Position numbers and translations under genes: made by a program. A stretch of DNA of 64,000 bases from positions 39,427,397-39,491,396 of the forward strand of contig JAVIAB010000139.1 of NCBI GenBank assembly GCA_032433765.1. The letters are read 5' to 3'. The notes below the pieces were generated by a model. The model made no database searches. It was given only the letters and a program-made list of their open reading frames with translations, and was not told where the DNA came from. This DNA is from Megaustenia siamemsis. Taxonomy: Eukaryota; Mollusca; Gastropoda; Stylommatophora; Ariophantidae. This document shows positions 1-10,744 of the stretch, piece after piece (position 1 is the first letter of the stretch; the number at the start of each line of letters is the position of its first letter).

Positions 1-180
1 TTTGAAGGGAAAATACAATGTAAAAAAGACAGAGGCAGACCAAGATTAACATGCATGAGTTACGCATAAGATGGAGAAGTCAGCCTATGACAATCTGCAC
101 TTTGAAAGCAAGAGACAGAGAGGAATGGCGCTCCATGGTAGCCAACCCTCAATGCGGAAACGACACTAAATGGTGATGAT
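1..180 (+). mobile_element. LINE 3' end fragment (copy 1 of a local duplication)
   Basis: The segment resembles the 3' tail of an RTE-like LINE: a degenerate reading frame rich in Lys/Arg/Gln, then sequence meaning roughly 'gcgctccatggtagccaacc', ending in a short TGATGATGG run. The same tail type occurs reversed at 5,134-5,480, where it ends in a CATCATCATCAT run, supporting a shared 3' end. No intact reading frame remains. The window starts inside the element, so its 5' extent is unknown. It is repeated with one mismatch at 1,015. Confidence 0.6.
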
Positions 181-275
181 GGATTGTCTCATTTATATTG
201 AGAACCCCTTTATGGTGCCCCCATCACTTGATGGCCTAAGTACGTGCTTATTTTCCTTAATGGTTAATCAAACCT

Positions 276-970
276 CCCAAAATATCTCCCAACTTTGACA
301 CGATCTGTCGGTAACAAATTAACCCCCAACTTTGACACGATCTGTCAGTAACAAATTATTTCCCAACTTTGACACGATCTGTTGGTAACAAATTATCTCC
401 CAACTTTTACACAATCTTGTCAGTAACGATATATATCCCAACTTTGACACAATCTGTCAGTAACAAATTAACCCCCAACTTTGACACAATCTTGTTAGTA
501 ACGATATATCTCCCAGCTTTGACACAATCTTGTCAGTAACAAATTAACCCCCAAATTTGACACGATCTGTCGGTAACAATTTATCCCCAAATTTGACACG
601 ATCTGTCAGTAACAAATTATCTCCCAGCTTTGACACAATCTTGTCTGTAACTATATATCTCCCACCTTTGACACGATCTGTCAGTAACAAATTATCTCCC
701 AGCTTTGACACAATATTGTCTGTAACGATATATCTCCCAACTTTGACACGATCTGTCAGTAACAAATTATCTCCCAGCTTTGACGCAATCTTGTCTGTAA
801 CGATATATCTCCCAACTTTGACACGATCTGTCAGTAATAAATTATCTCCCAGCTTTGACACAATCTTGTCTGTAACGATATATCTCCCAACTTTGACACG
901 ATCTGTCAGTAACGATATATCCCCCAACTTTGACACTATATGTCAGTAACGAATTAACTCCGAACTAATT
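276..970. repeat. Minisatellite, about 37-bp unit with 74-bp dimers
   Basis: Tandem units built on CCCAACTTTGACACGATCTG followed by TCAGTAACAAATTA or TCTGTAACGATATA. Single units are about 37 bp. In the middle, two unit types alternate (an AGCTTTGACACAATCTTGTC form and an AACTTTGACACGATCTGTC form), giving a dimer of about 74 bp. The open frames on both strands here (544-936 minus, 557-949 plus) are products of the repeat and are not genes. Confidence 0.9.
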
Positions 971-1190
971 CTTTGGGGCATATTGAAAGACACAGTAGCC
1001 TACTAAAAGTAGTCTTTGAAGGGAAAATACAATGTAAAAAAGACAGAGGCAGACCAAGATTAACATGCATGAGTTACGCATAAGATGGAGAAGTCAGCCT
1101 ATGACAATCTGCACTTTGAAAGCAAGAGACAGAGAGGAATGGCGCTCCATGGTAGCCAACCCTCAATGCGGAAACGACACTAAATGGTGA
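971..1190 (+). mobile_element. LINE 3' end fragment (copy 2)
   Basis: Same LINE tail as at position 1, here extending about 44 bp further upstream (CTTTGGGGCATATTGAAAGAC onward), which matches the reverse complement of the tail near 5,330-5,365. It ends in TGGTGATGATGG. It is noncoding in practice, with no long frame. The right minisatellite edge abuts its left end. Confidence 0.65.
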
Positions 1191-1289
1191 TGATGGATTG
1201 TCTCATTTATATTGAGAACCCCTTTGTGGTGCCCCCATCACTTGATGGCCTAAGTACGTGCTTATTTTCCTTAATGGTTAATCAAACCT
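1015..1289 (+). repeat. Direct duplicate of positions 1-275
   Basis: Positions 1-275 and 1,015-1,289 align without gaps at an offset of 1,014 bp. I found one mismatch, in TTTATGGTG versus TTTGTGGTG. The duplicated part includes both the LINE tail and about 95 bp of downstream flank, so this is a segmental duplication rather than two independent LINE insertions. The first copy runs into the minisatellite after AATCAAACCT; the second runs into unrelated sequence. Confidence 0.9.
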
Positions 1290-1533
1290 GGTTTTGTGTG
1301 GGGTATCACAAATTGAAATCACTTCCATATAATATCACTTTCAAGAGTGAGTTGAATGTCCAGAATCCGGACACCGAGCACAAACAAATGCTACATGTCC
1401 AAGAATTTAACTAAAATACCACTTTTATATTGAAACCAACAGCTGTGTGAGAACAAAAATAGATAAATATGAAATGTTATAAATATCTTACTGTGCTCAG
1501 CTTTCAAGCAGAATCTAATAACATAATTCTATA

Positions 1534-1795
1534 AAAAAAAAAAAAAGTAAAGAGTCCCCGTCACGCCAAATGGCGTATAGAGAATATAGCGTTAGTGACC
1601 ATAATTTTTATAGACCTTCGGCCCATGATTTTTGGGGTAATGTGGTCAGTATTATGCCCGTGCCGCTATACTTTCACAGAAAAATTCCGGCACCCATTTA
1701 AGGCTGGGTAAACCCTGAATCCGTCGGTTGGGATCGAACTCTACCTCTTGTCCTTTCTAGTCCAGTTCACTAACCACTGAGCTATCGCGGCTCCC
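1534..1795 (-). mobile_element. tRNA-derived SINE, full length
   Basis: On the minus strand the element starts GGGAGCCGCGATAGCTCAGT, giving a tRNA-like 5' head with an A box (TAGCTCAGTGGTTAG) and a B box (GTTCGATCCC). It continues through a conserved non-tRNA body containing CGGCACGGGC, ACCACATTACCCC and CATGGGCCGAAGG, and ends in an ACTTTAC/poly-T tail. Length is about 262 bp. It is flanked by a 15-bp target-site duplication, TAACATAATTCTATA at 1,519-1,533 and TAACATAATGCTATA at 1,796-1,810, with one mismatch. RNA polymerase III transcription and LINE-dependent mobilisation are family knowledge. Confidence 0.9.
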
Positions 1796-1810
1796 TAACA
1801 TAATGCTATA

Positions 1811-2249
1811 CAATGAATAAAATAATGAACAAAATGTTTTCTTTCCGATAATCTTACTTCAGGAAGTGACGTTGTTTGCCGAAACGAAATTCTTTCTCGG
1901 ATATTAACACACATTTGATCGGTCTGATAACATCCGCCGTGAAATCAAATCAGTTTTTATTTCCCTCGTCGACACGGCTTTCCTTACACATTCACCTCAT
2001 ACCACATACTTCAACATAACGAATAAACAAAAAATAACGGGTTGGGAGATGGGGAAAGCTGTCAATAGAAATAAATTACTGTCTCCGGCGACAGAAAATG
2101 TCGAGACCACAATAACGAAATTTGTACTCTTCTAATAACAATGTTCACATAACTGTAATTCTGTAAAAGATTTATTTTATTAGATTATTTAAATATATAA
2201 TAACCACAACCAGAATGAAAAGTGTTAGACACATGAATGATAGACAATA
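1811..2249. other. Intergenic, nothing recognised
   Basis: AT-rich sequence with no frame of note, no tRNA-like boxes and no tandem structure seen by eye. Confidence 0.5.
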
Positions 2250-2550
2250 GCCTGAGAGATAAGATCATAAACGAGGAGCTGAGAAAAACGCTAGAAATAA
2301 TTCTGGTCATGGAGAACATAAGGAAACAAAGATACAATTGTTTGGCCGCAATATGGCAGAAAGATCAAAATATAACGAGCCTTCAATAATCGTTACGAGA
2401 ACACCAGACCCAAGGGCCGGCCGCAAAAAAAAAAGAATTTCTGGAACATTAGAGACACTAGGAAACATAACAGCACAGTAGACGCCAACAGAAGAGCAAA
2501 AGACGACAAATTAATTTTTTTCCTCGAGGCTGAAAGACAAATAAGGATTA
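2250..2550 (+). mobile_element. LINE 3' coding remnant
   Basis: A translated plus-strand frame reads NEELRKTLEI...MENIRKQR, then frame-shifted matter including KKKRISGTLETLGNITAQ. This is the same C-terminal region as the clearer minus-strand copy at 26,270-26,611 (NEELRKKLGI..., GILEALGNITAAEAN). Stops and frameshifts break it, so it is an old dead fragment. The C-terminal RTE-like assignment is by resemblance. Confidence 0.6.
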
Positions 2551-2756
2551 TTATTCATATTTAATCTATATACTTTTTGCTTGAGGCCACGAAAGACGAA
2601 TATGGCTGACCACCGAGATTGGAACCTCATCACGTACTATTCTAAAGGAAGCAATGAATATAAATTGTAACTTATATCAGAACTATATCATATATATCTA
2701 CGAATATGTACATGAAATATATGTATATACATATGTAATTTGTATAGATATGCACG

Positions 2757-2758
<2 letters not shown>

Positions 2759-2813
<55 letters not shown>
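2759..2813. repeat. (AT)n microsatellite
   Basis: An uninterrupted TA dinucleotide tract of about 55 bp. Confidence 0.95.
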
Positions 2814-2819
<6 letters not shown>

Positions 2820-3299
2820 GATCCGTAACGTTCCGAAACTCTTTCTAGAACTTAATAAATATTTTCATTTCCGTTTGATAAACTTCATGTAAATAATATG
2901 AAGTAGTGGGGCTTTAAGAGGTTTTGAACTGAATAAAACTGAAGAATTATGTTTCTTTATTCCGCTGTCAAAGATACATTGCGTAATAATATACGATTCA
3001 TTCTCTGTATTTCAGCCTTTATTTGAGCTACTGCACACGCACATAATCTCGGTTATACATCTAACATCCCGCATTTCATGTGCATATGTTCCCATATATT
3101 TTTAATATGTGACTTGTTTTAATACTCTCCTATGCATGAAATTGTTCATATTCTGATAACGATTATCTTTTTTTTTTTTTATTGCGACAAATAATTGTAC
3201 CTTGTTAACGCTGTATTTATTTTTATTTGTGTGCATGATATGACTTTACTGTCAACCGCTTTATGTAACTCATTATTTTTATTCTAAGGGCAAAGAACA
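2814..3299. other. Intergenic, nothing recognised
   Basis: AT-rich. A CCGAAACTC string near 2,835, just after the AT tract, recalls the GAAAC of the hammerhead-like repeats described elsewhere but is too weak to call. Confidence 0.4.
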
Positions 3300-3605
3300 A
3301 GACTTGAATCGGCGTCATAGATCGCGAGTTTTCTCCCACCTGTGCTCGGCCTCCTATCCAGAAGTGTTCGGAGACTTCTGGATAATGTCGCTTCATGCAT
3401 GGAAACTCACGATGAGAGGCGACATTCCTCACCTTCCCAGAGTAATACACTGGTACCCTTTTCTGCCAGCGGCTGGGTCGATCGCAGGGGTATTATTTCC
3501 TAACCACGAAAACAACTCAACTGCTTGAATCGAACACGGGTTGGCCGATCGTCGGTAGGGAGGTCGAATGGTTTTCCAAACAAGGTTACCGAGCCCCCTT
3601 TCTCC
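3300..3605 (-). mobile_element. Possible tRNA-derived SINE remnant
   Basis: On the minus strand GGGGGCTCGGTAACC is followed about 60 bp later by a B-box-like GTGTTCGATTC, then GC-richer sequence unlike its surroundings. This resembles a degenerate tRNA head with a unique body. There is no second copy in the window to confirm it. Short frames on both strands here show no recognisable domain. Confidence 0.3.
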
Positions 3606-3944
3606 CCCCCCCCCCACTCCCCAACTTTCCTCTCATCAAATTAATAAAACCTCATCATCATCAGATCATTTTTTTTTATGTTATGACCAATGGTCTTTTT
3701 ACTGTGTATGTCCTTTGATGATCTAATCATGATCTCGCAATACAAATTAAATCAGGCTTGTGAAACACATAGCCTTGCCTAACATCATACTTTATCTGTT
3801 TAAAAAACCCATATTTGGTTGCATGTAATTATGGCCAATTGTTTGATGCCTGCTACAAACAGTACATTTTAATGAAGTGAAATATCTAAGTTGGATTATT
3901 TCTTATCTGGGTTTTATCCCCGATATATTAATCAGGAGTTCTTA
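3606..3944. other. Intergenic with short homopolymers
   Basis: A C10-11 run lies near 3,607 and a CATCATCATCAG string near 3,653. The latter could be the tail of a further minus-strand LINE, but nothing coding follows it. Otherwise AT-rich and featureless. Confidence 0.4.
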
Positions 3945-4400
3945 AATGTTATGTAGAGCCAGTCTTAACATATGGATGTGAATCATGGATAATAGGACAA
4001 AAGACAAGAAAATCACTGGAGTCTGTAGAAATGGGGTTTTACAAAAGAATGTTGAGAATACCATGGACAGCTAAGAAAAGTAATGAAAATGTTCTGAAAG
4101 AGGTCAAAACAAACAGAGAGCTAATTTCCAATATTAGGAAGAAACAGTCATCAATTTTTGGCCATGTAATGAGAAGAGAACAATTGGAATATATTGTAAC
4201 AACTGGAAAAATTGAGGGACGAAGAGATAGAGGGAAGCAAAGAGAGAAAATAACTAGACAGCTTAAGAGAATGGCTTGGCGGAAGGTAAACAACAGAAAT
4301 GATAAATAACTGTCGAGATCGAAAGTTGTGGAGAGACACGGTCACCTACGCCAGCAGGCACGGTACTTGATGATGATGATGATGATGATGATGAGGATGA
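3945..4400 (+). mobile_element. LINE 3' fragment with C-terminal coding remnant and (GATGAT)n tail
   Basis: The plus-strand reading runs YVEPVLTYGCESW, then RMLRIPWTAKKSNENVL, then IFGHVMRREQLEYIVTTGKIE and GRRDRGKQREKI. These are typical of the region after the RT domain in one large LINE group. The open part is 4,031-4,309 (92 codons). It ends with ACCTACGCCAGCAGGCACGG followed by (GATGAT)n with one GAGGAT at about 4,371-4,402. There is no RT catalytic motif, so this is a severely 5'-truncated copy. The same 3' end recurs reversed at 9,266-9,390, and a related one at 24,495-25,238. Confidence 0.8.
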
Positions 4401-5133
4401 TGATATTAATCAGATTAGAACAAACAATTTCAGGTCTGGTTAAACCATAATCTATCTGCACAGATTAGAGTCATCGTGATCAAATCTAGAATTACCGATT
4501 AATGGGACCCATCTTCTCATACACTCGCGAAAAACAAGCACCTCAAAACGTCGCATTTGTAACGTAAGGTTTGAAGGGTTTAATCATAATCATCTTATGT
4601 GCTCTACGCACCGAGACTTGGGTACTATTGATTGTCATTTCACCCAATTTTGTGTGTCCTGATCGTGCACTCTCTGTCACAAGCTCATTTGTCCGTCTCT
4701 AGATGTTTCTAGTCCACTTTTAGCTTGTGCCTGCTTCTACCTCGTTTACCTTGTTTCACCAGCTGAAAGAACTTTCAGTGAGGAGATTAGGGTTCAGTCA
4801 CGGGTTACAATTTCATCCTATTACAAGTATATACGCTGTATTGTCTTGCCATGTCGGTTCTTGTTTTGTATGATTCTTATCGTGAAAGATTAGATCTGGT
4901 TTGTTATTCATTCTGATCTGATCTTACCTTGTTTTGTTATGTCTTGTCTTAGTTTTTTTCTTCTTTTTTTTACGTTTTGCAACAAACAGGCTGTGTTTTT
5001 TTTTTTTTTACTAGAAAGTGAATTATTTTGATCATTTATATTCTCTACAGGAATAGATGTGATAAGTTTACTGACAGTTACATAAGTTCAGCAATTGCTA
5101 GTGGTTATTCTACTTACAGGACACAAGTACACT
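4401..5133. other. Intergenic, nothing recognised
   Basis: A T-rich stretch with several short poly-T runs (about 4,950-5,010). No frames, tRNA boxes or tandem repeats stand out. Confidence 0.45.
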
Positions 5134-5480
5134 CATCATCATCATTGAGTGCCTTCTCCGCAACGAAGGTTGGCTACCATGGATCGCCATTCTACTCTGT
5201 TTCTTGATTTGATGGTGCAGGCTGTCATAGATTGACTTGTCCATCTTTTGACGTTACTCGTCCATGTTAGTCTTTGTCTGCCTCTGCCTCCTTTACCTTG
5301 TATTTCCCTCCCAATATTACTTTTAGAAGGCTGTTGTGTCTTTTAACATGCCCCAAAAATGTCATTTGTCTTGTCTTAATTGTATTTAGTAGTTCTCTTT
5401 TTTATTTTCAGTTGTTTTAAAACGTCATCGTTTGTTATCTTTTCTTTCCATCCAATTCTACCTATTCTTCTATAAATCCA
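5134..5480 (-). mobile_element. LINE 3' end fragment
   Basis: Read on the minus strand it ends in AATGATGATGATGAG. Upstream it contains GGCGATCCATGGTAGCCAAC and, further up, ATTTTTGGGGCATGTTAAAAG, matching the tails at 1-180 and 971-1,190. The frame is broken by several stops. It supports a family with several copies here but gives no functional protein. Confidence 0.65.
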
Positions 5481-6235
5481 CAAGTACACTATTTAACATT
5501 ATTAAAGACATGTACCTCTAATAATGTTATCGTCAGTGTGACATAGCACACAAGAAGTAACAAAGATAACCTATAAAACGACGTCAATCTACAGTTACAG
5601 CTAATAATAACTGATTTTTAACATCTATTTTTGCAGCATTTACAATTATTATGTATCCTTCGTTATACATGTATTTATACACAAACGAGCCACTTCGAAA
5701 TTTCGTTCCAGATACAGTTAAGCCCCATAATTTGTGTACACAATTCGCTTCATGATGATGTTTAAATTGCGATTAATGTACAGGATATATATATATAACC
5801 TGTACATTACTTCCAACAAAATTATACTTGAAACCTATAAAAACATTAAATCTGTGAATGAAATGTCATGAAGCCTTAATTGTACTTAAGTGAGCTGATG
5901 TTGTAAATGGGAGATCGAATGGAAATCGATACTACTGCCAGGTAGTGCCATCACCTTCCATATAAATATATTTTGAAAAATTGCTTCTTCTGGTGTTCTT
6001 TCTCTGTTTTTTTTTCTTGCACTGAAAGGTTCTTAGGATTGGGAAGAAACAAGATGGTTTTTTTTTAAGTCTATCCATTCTTGTGTGCTCTTGATGAATT
6101 CTCCATGTATTTATTAAATGGTCCCGTCTACAAAAACTTCGTTGATCGCGTCTGTGTTCCTATTTACCGCTGCAAATATGATGTATCATTTTATTAACAA
6201 GCTCTTTCTTTTCTATCAATGTTAGTAACATATAT
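5481..6235. other. Intergenic, nothing recognised
   Basis: AT-rich. A short inverted structure near 5,781-5,812 (CAGGATATATATATATAACCTG) is the only pattern noticed. Confidence 0.4.
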
Positions 6236-6385
6236 AATTATGTCTTTTGGCGTGTGCTGAGACTGCTACGATGTGGACTACAGTTATCTTTCTTTGATGA
6301 TTACGCTGGCACGGGCGGTTGAGCTATTATGGATTTTAATTCGTTTGCAGTGACACCGGGGCCTTCCATAACCAAATATATAATT
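6236..6385 (-). repeat. Unnamed dispersed repeat, partial copy
   Basis: The reverse complement (GGTTATGGAAGGCCCCGG, ATTAAAATCCATAATAGCTC, CAACCGCCCGTGCCAG, CAGCACACGCCAAAAG) matches plus-strand copies at 6,672-6,935 and 21,490-21,755. It is shorter than those. I do not recognise the family. It is not obviously tRNA-derived and has no coding capacity. Confidence 0.75.
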
Positions 6386-6671
6386 TTGAGGAATGCTACG
6401 TAATTTTATTCTAACAAGTACTGAAACGTCCAGGACAACAACAACAACAAAAAAACGCAAAATCAGCCATAATATATGTTGTTTTTTTTATTTGAAATTT
6501 GGCGTACCAAAAAAAAAAAACTGAACTAACAAAACTCTGTAGACTTCATGACTCTCGGGAAGGACAATAAACCTTTAGAATACCTGGCCAAATGTAAGAT
6601 GACCGGGGTTAATTTTACTGGTTTAAAAATAAAGAACAGGACAAAATCGTGTGGTTGCAACTGTTATTGTT

Positions 6672-6935
6672 ATGATTATGGTTATAGTTAGTCGAAGGCC
6701 CCGTTATCACTGCGAATAAATTAAAATCCATAATTAATCAATCGCCCGAATCAGTGGAATCATCCGAATGAAAACTCATCTCATTGAAGGATCCAAACAG
6801 ATAAAGGTAGCTGCAGTCCTCATCATAGCAGCTACAGCACACGCCAAAAGACATAAGGCCAAGTGTCCCCGAAAGTGAACGTAGCGGAATTGTCCTTCGT
6901 CAAACGATATCGTCATTCATCGTAAGCAATCGGAA
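6672..6935 (+). repeat. Unnamed dispersed repeat
   Basis: Shares long blocks with 21,490-21,755 (AATTAAAATCCATAATT, GGTAGCTGCAGTCC versus GGTAGCTGTAGTCC, AGCACACGCCAAAAG, GATATCGTCATTCATCGTAA versus GATATCATCGTTCATTGTAA). Together with the reversed copy at 6,236-6,385 it forms an inverted repeat with about 290 bp between the arms. No function can be proposed. Confidence 0.75.
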
Positions 6936-7208
6936 TATCGAAACACGATCAGGATTAAAAAAACACAGCTCAAGGTGTGCACAGAGCACTAAACTCAGTA
7001 GCTCAGACAACAAGTCGAACTTGTAATATGAGGAAACTGCAACAAAGGAACTCTTTTCAGACTGAGCATCAATGGTTCCTGCCGCTTATCCGCCATATTG
7101 ACCTGAAGTGTCAGCTTAGGTGAAGGACAACAAAATAGAACGACGTTACTGTTCAATAAAACGTCAGCGGGAACAATGGACTGCGCACACAAACACATAC
7201 AGACACAC

Positions 7209-7214
<6 letters not shown>

Positions 7215-7247
<33 letters not shown>
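7215..7247. repeat. (GA)n microsatellite
   Basis: A pure AG tract of about 33 bp. The frames reading poly Ser-Leu across it are artefacts. Confidence 0.95.
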
Positions 7248-7432
7248 AAATAATGTTAACACTACGTAGCAAAATAATAATGAAATATCCGAAAAAGTAA
7301 ATAATATTATAAATCAGTGAAATGAAACTTGCCATGGAAAGCACTACAGTGAAGTTTCTTTTCATTCATATTTCATATTATTTTCTTTTTCATATATTTA
7401 TTTATTATTTTGCTATGTATTGTTAAATTTAT

Positions 7433-7505
7433 TTGTGTGTGTGTGTGCGCGCGTGCGTGTGCGTGCGCGTGCGCGTGCGTGCGTGCGTGCGTGTGTGTGT
7501 GTGTG
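7433..7505. repeat. (GT)n/(GC)n microsatellite
   Basis: Alternating GT and GC dinucleotides. Such purine-pyrimidine alternation could adopt Z-DNA (inference). The poly Cys/Val/Ala frame across it is not a gene. Confidence 0.95.
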
Positions 7506-7524
7506 ATGTCCATTGTTCTACTGA

Positions 7525-7600
7525 AGGTCTATTCAGCCGAAACGTCCTTCGATAATGCTTCTCTTTACCTACATAAAGTTGTAATCATACTATTTTTTCT
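7525..7600 (+). ncRNA. Degenerate hammerhead-ribozyme-like repeat
   Basis: Contains CTACTGAAGGTCTATTCAGC followed by CGAAACGTCC, then ACATAAAGTTGTAATCATAC. A hammerhead core is CUGAUGA, stem II, GAAA. Here GAAAC is intact, the CUGAUGA box is altered to CTACTGA, and GGTC/GCC can form a weak stem II. The arrangement and the downstream ACATAAAG block recur at 24,245-24,345 and, reversed, at 8,770-8,862. Penelope-like elements are known to carry hammerhead motifs in their terminal repeats. Probably an inactive relic. Confidence 0.4.
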
Positions 7601-8192
7601 TTTATTTTCCTTTCATCTATTTCATTAGCTTTGCAGCAGCTCCCTAATTCAATGCATCTATTTGTATTCTGATCCCTTTACCCCCTAATTTTAATGGAAC
7701 CGTTGTACGATTTCCGAGTTCTACAAGTAGACTGTATAAAGTAATACGAATACTGAGTTTCCACTGTAATTGCTCTGAATACATGTTTTCTTGATTCTGT
7801 GTGATGTCACTCAGATTTTCCATGCAACTTCTCATAGGTAAATTTGGCTTGAACTTTCAGCTTTCCTTTTCCTTATGTTGTAAAAAGATGTGATATCCTT
7901 ATGTTGTCTTGTTAACGCATTCGGGTGAATTGAATGACATAAACTATATGTGACCCAGAGCTAACTGTAAGGAATACCATTGTCAAGTCACAATGATACA
8001 AGACGGGACAAGCATAATTGTGTCTTTATAATGTTCACAGGTATGGTCAATGTCACGATGCTATAACAATTAATGTTTAAGCAAACAGTACGTGCCAGGT
8101 AATGGAAAGTGATGAAGACTAAGTCAAGTTTCTAAGCACATAGTCCGATTGTGTTCTTGCAAGCTAATCTCACACATACGCGTACACGTATA
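7601..8192. other. Intergenic, nothing recognised
   Basis: AT-rich; a short minus-strand frame at 7,644-7,835 (63 codons) has no recognisable domain and is left uncalled. Confidence 0.4.
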
Positions 8193-8386
8193 AAAAAAAG
8201 TATAGAGCACCCATCACGTCAAGTGGCTTATAGGGAATATAGTGTTAGTGACCATAATTTTTACAGACCTTTGGCACATGATTTTTGGGGTAATGTGGAC
8301 GGTATTACGCCCGTGCCGCTTTACTTTCCCAGAAAAAAATACGGTTGGAGTCCAGTTCACTAACCACTGAGCTATCGCGGCTCCCC
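8193..8386 (-). mobile_element. tRNA-derived SINE, internally deleted
   Basis: Same family as 1,534-1,795, minus strand. The 3' body (GTCACTAACACTATATTCCC, CATGTGCCAAAGG) and the 5' start (GGGAGCCGCGATAGCTCAGT) are both present. About 70 bp covering the B box and the start of the body are missing at the junction near 8,340-8,350. Loss of the B box would disable the internal promoter. Flanks share CGTACACG (8,181-8,188 and 8,387-8,394), a probable target-site duplication. Confidence 0.8.
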
Positions 8387-8769
8387 CGTACACGCATATA
8401 ATCGAACTAAATAAATATTACCGATCTTGACCCCAGAACGTGCTGTCTTAGAAATTGCTCTCAAGGATCAGGAACTGGAGGCCAAAAACAATATTTCTTT
8501 TTTAAAAATTAAAGGGCTAAGGAAAATCAGTTAAACACATTTTCATGAGTAGTCCAACACTGGAGTGTAATCAGATTTGGCCTTTTCCACAAGGCCGCTC
8601 TTACGTCTGTGCTTTGTCTGAAACCAGATTGCAGTTGAGTGGGGTGTAAAACTATTTTTTTTAAAGCTGATACAAAGAAAGAAATTAGGGTCAATTTAAA
8701 TTTCCTGGAATTTGCATTAAAACAGGAGGTAGATCAGTGAAAGCTATTTCTCGTATAAAAATGTTTTAA
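8387..8769. other. Intergenic, nothing recognised
   Basis: AT-rich; nothing repeated elsewhere in the window was noticed. Confidence 0.4.
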
Positions 8770-8862
8770 AAAAAGAACAAATGAAATTTGTGTAGGACAA
8801 CTTTACAGAACGTAGACAAAATAAAATAATTAGCCGTTTCGACCAAAAGCCTTCATCCGTAT
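8770..8862 (-). ncRNA. Degenerate hammerhead-ribozyme-like repeat (best core)
   Basis: On the minus strand the core reads CGGATGAAGGCTTTTGGTCG then AAACGGC. CGGATGA differs from the hammerhead CUGAUGA box at one base, and GAAAC follows the stem-loop region directly. Downstream is TCTGTAAAGTTGTCCTACAC, the counterpart of the ACATAAAG block in the other two copies. The stem II pairing is imperfect, so activity is doubtful. The link to Penelope-like elements is by analogy. Confidence 0.4.
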
Positions 8863-9159
8863 AACAGAACGCAAAACAAATAAATGACAATAACACGATC
8901 ACGTGGATTTACACGAATTTACTTAATTCGAAGTGACTGTGTCGCCTCTGTAGTGGGATCGCCAGGAAGCACCGTTGATGGAAGACTGTCACATTCAATG
9001 TCACTTTTATAATTGTTTTCTTTCTTCGTCCAGCTTTACAACTCTCTTGCACAATATCACACAGATGTGCCTATTTCTATTTATCATATTTACGTCAACA
9101 GATTTACACCTGAATTTTCATTGTTTACATTTTTGTTTCAATTCGAAAAATGTCTGCTA

Positions 9160-9265
9160 TAGTGGCTGGGTAGTCTAGAGGAACGACTTCTGCCTCAGGA
9201 CAAAAAGGATTCCTTCACGGAAACCGGGGTTTCAAGGCACACCAGAGGCGGTTGTGTGTTTTCAA
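9160..9265 (+). mobile_element. tRNA-derived SINE head, second family
   Basis: GGCTGGGTAGTCTAGAGGAA resembles an A box, and CCGGGGTTTCAAGGC lies at B-box distance, about 50 bp later. The same pattern is found reversed at 21,320-21,418 (TGGGTGGTCTAGAGGTGCAA and GGGTTCAAAGCC). The body after the head is short and stops at a LINE tail. Confidence 0.45.
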
Positions 9266-9390
9266 AAATCATCATCATCATCAAGTACCGTGCCTGCTGG
9301 CGTAGGTGACCATGTCTCTCCACAACTTTCGATCTCGACAGTTATTTATCATTTCTTTTGTTGACCTTCTGCCAAGCCATTTAACCATTC
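9266..9390 (-). mobile_element. LINE 3' end fragment
   Basis: Read on the minus strand it ends AGGCACGGTACTTGATGATG with a (GATGAT)n tail, preceded by GATCGAAAGTTGTGGAGAGA. This is near-identical to the tail at 4,280-4,400. Upstream similarity fades near 9,390. Noncoding. Confidence 0.75.
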
Positions 9391-9607
9391 TGACATCTGT
9401 TATGACTTGTGATCTGTAAACCACCTTTCACGTATGTCTTTGTTTTGTGCATTATGAGCCTTGATCTTGATTCTTCCGGTGCCACCTGACGTCACATAAG
9501 GCTCACAGTGCTCTTCGCCATAGGCATCTTTCCTGAGCGAGATTTTCGATCTTATAAAATGAGTCTGTGCCTGCCAACTTTTCTTCTCACATCAGTGTTC
9601 TATTCAA

Positions 9608-9608
<1 letters not shown>

Positions 9609-9677
<69 letters not shown>
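9609..9677. repeat. (CT)n microsatellite
   Basis: A pure TC dinucleotide tract of about 69 bp. Confidence 0.95.
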
Positions 9678-10744
9678 GTTCTTCCTTTTTTTCTATGTGC
9701 CCTTGTTTCCATATAAGAGACTGTTTTTTGTGTTATTTCTTGTCAACACATGCACGATATACGTCCATCTTCTCTTCCTAATTGAAGATGAGTTATTTGA
9801 TATAACGAGTACAGCCTATGAAAAGTTAAGATCGAGTGTAAATAATTCCATCTGTTGTGTTTCTCATTTATTTGATTATGTAATGCTTAATAAAAATTAC
9901 CACAGCGGTTCGTGTTGCTGTATTCACTAAAACACCACGGGTATCTGTTTTTTAAATTGTTGTTTAAAAAACATCATTGGAATACATTTTTTTTTCTTCA
10001 GATTATCCAGGTTAATGAGAATCATGTTACTCATGCTATGTAAGTATCGTTTCTATGAGCTGGACTCATGATATCAATGTGATCGATTACTCTTAAATAT
10101 CGCAGACATTTTCATTTCTGTCTGAGCCTGTTCAGTGCTTACATACATCATTTGCGACTGTTAAATACTCTTACTGGTCCTCGGGGTTTGGTATATTTGC
10201 TAATTTGACAGCATTCACAAGAGTCCAGTCTGTAGTAGGGGTAGGAAAGATATTCTTGTAACAGGCCATTGCATATAAAGTGTTATAATTACAGACAAGA
10301 GGGGAAAAAATAACATAATTTGTATGTTACAGCATTACGTGTACTAGACAGGACGCAGGAACAAATGGTTAAACAAAATCTTCATCAGTAGACATGTTTT
10401 CCAATAATTTTCGCAAACATATTTTGTTGATGCTTCTTTAAACCAACATGCGAATGTTCTTTCACAATATGATTTTGTTTCCCCTGACGTGGCTGATTTC
10501 AGAAAAAAAAAATTATCAGAAGTTCTTTAGTTTATATCTCATGATCTTTCTCAGATCTGCAAGGGGTTATCACAAATTCTCTTTTTGATATGATCAGTGT
10601 TTGCCTATCTCTTCTGATTTGTAGACAATCTTTAATTCTTTATTTATGTTATCTATATTTTTTGCAGTGCTTTTTTTTCACTACTTACAATATAATTATT
10701 CTTTTTTTCAGATTTTGGTTAACAACATACATCAAACAAGTGAG
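9678..10744. other. Intergenic, nothing recognised
   Basis: About 1 kb of T-rich sequence with no recognisable repeat or motif. A 77-codon plus-strand frame at 9,697-9,930 reads as hydrophobic low-complexity sequence and is not supported as a gene. Confidence 0.4.

Noticed and set aside
544..949. Two opposed 130-codon open frames
   Set aside because: They are created by the minisatellite period and repeat the same peptide units. No sign of selection on codons.
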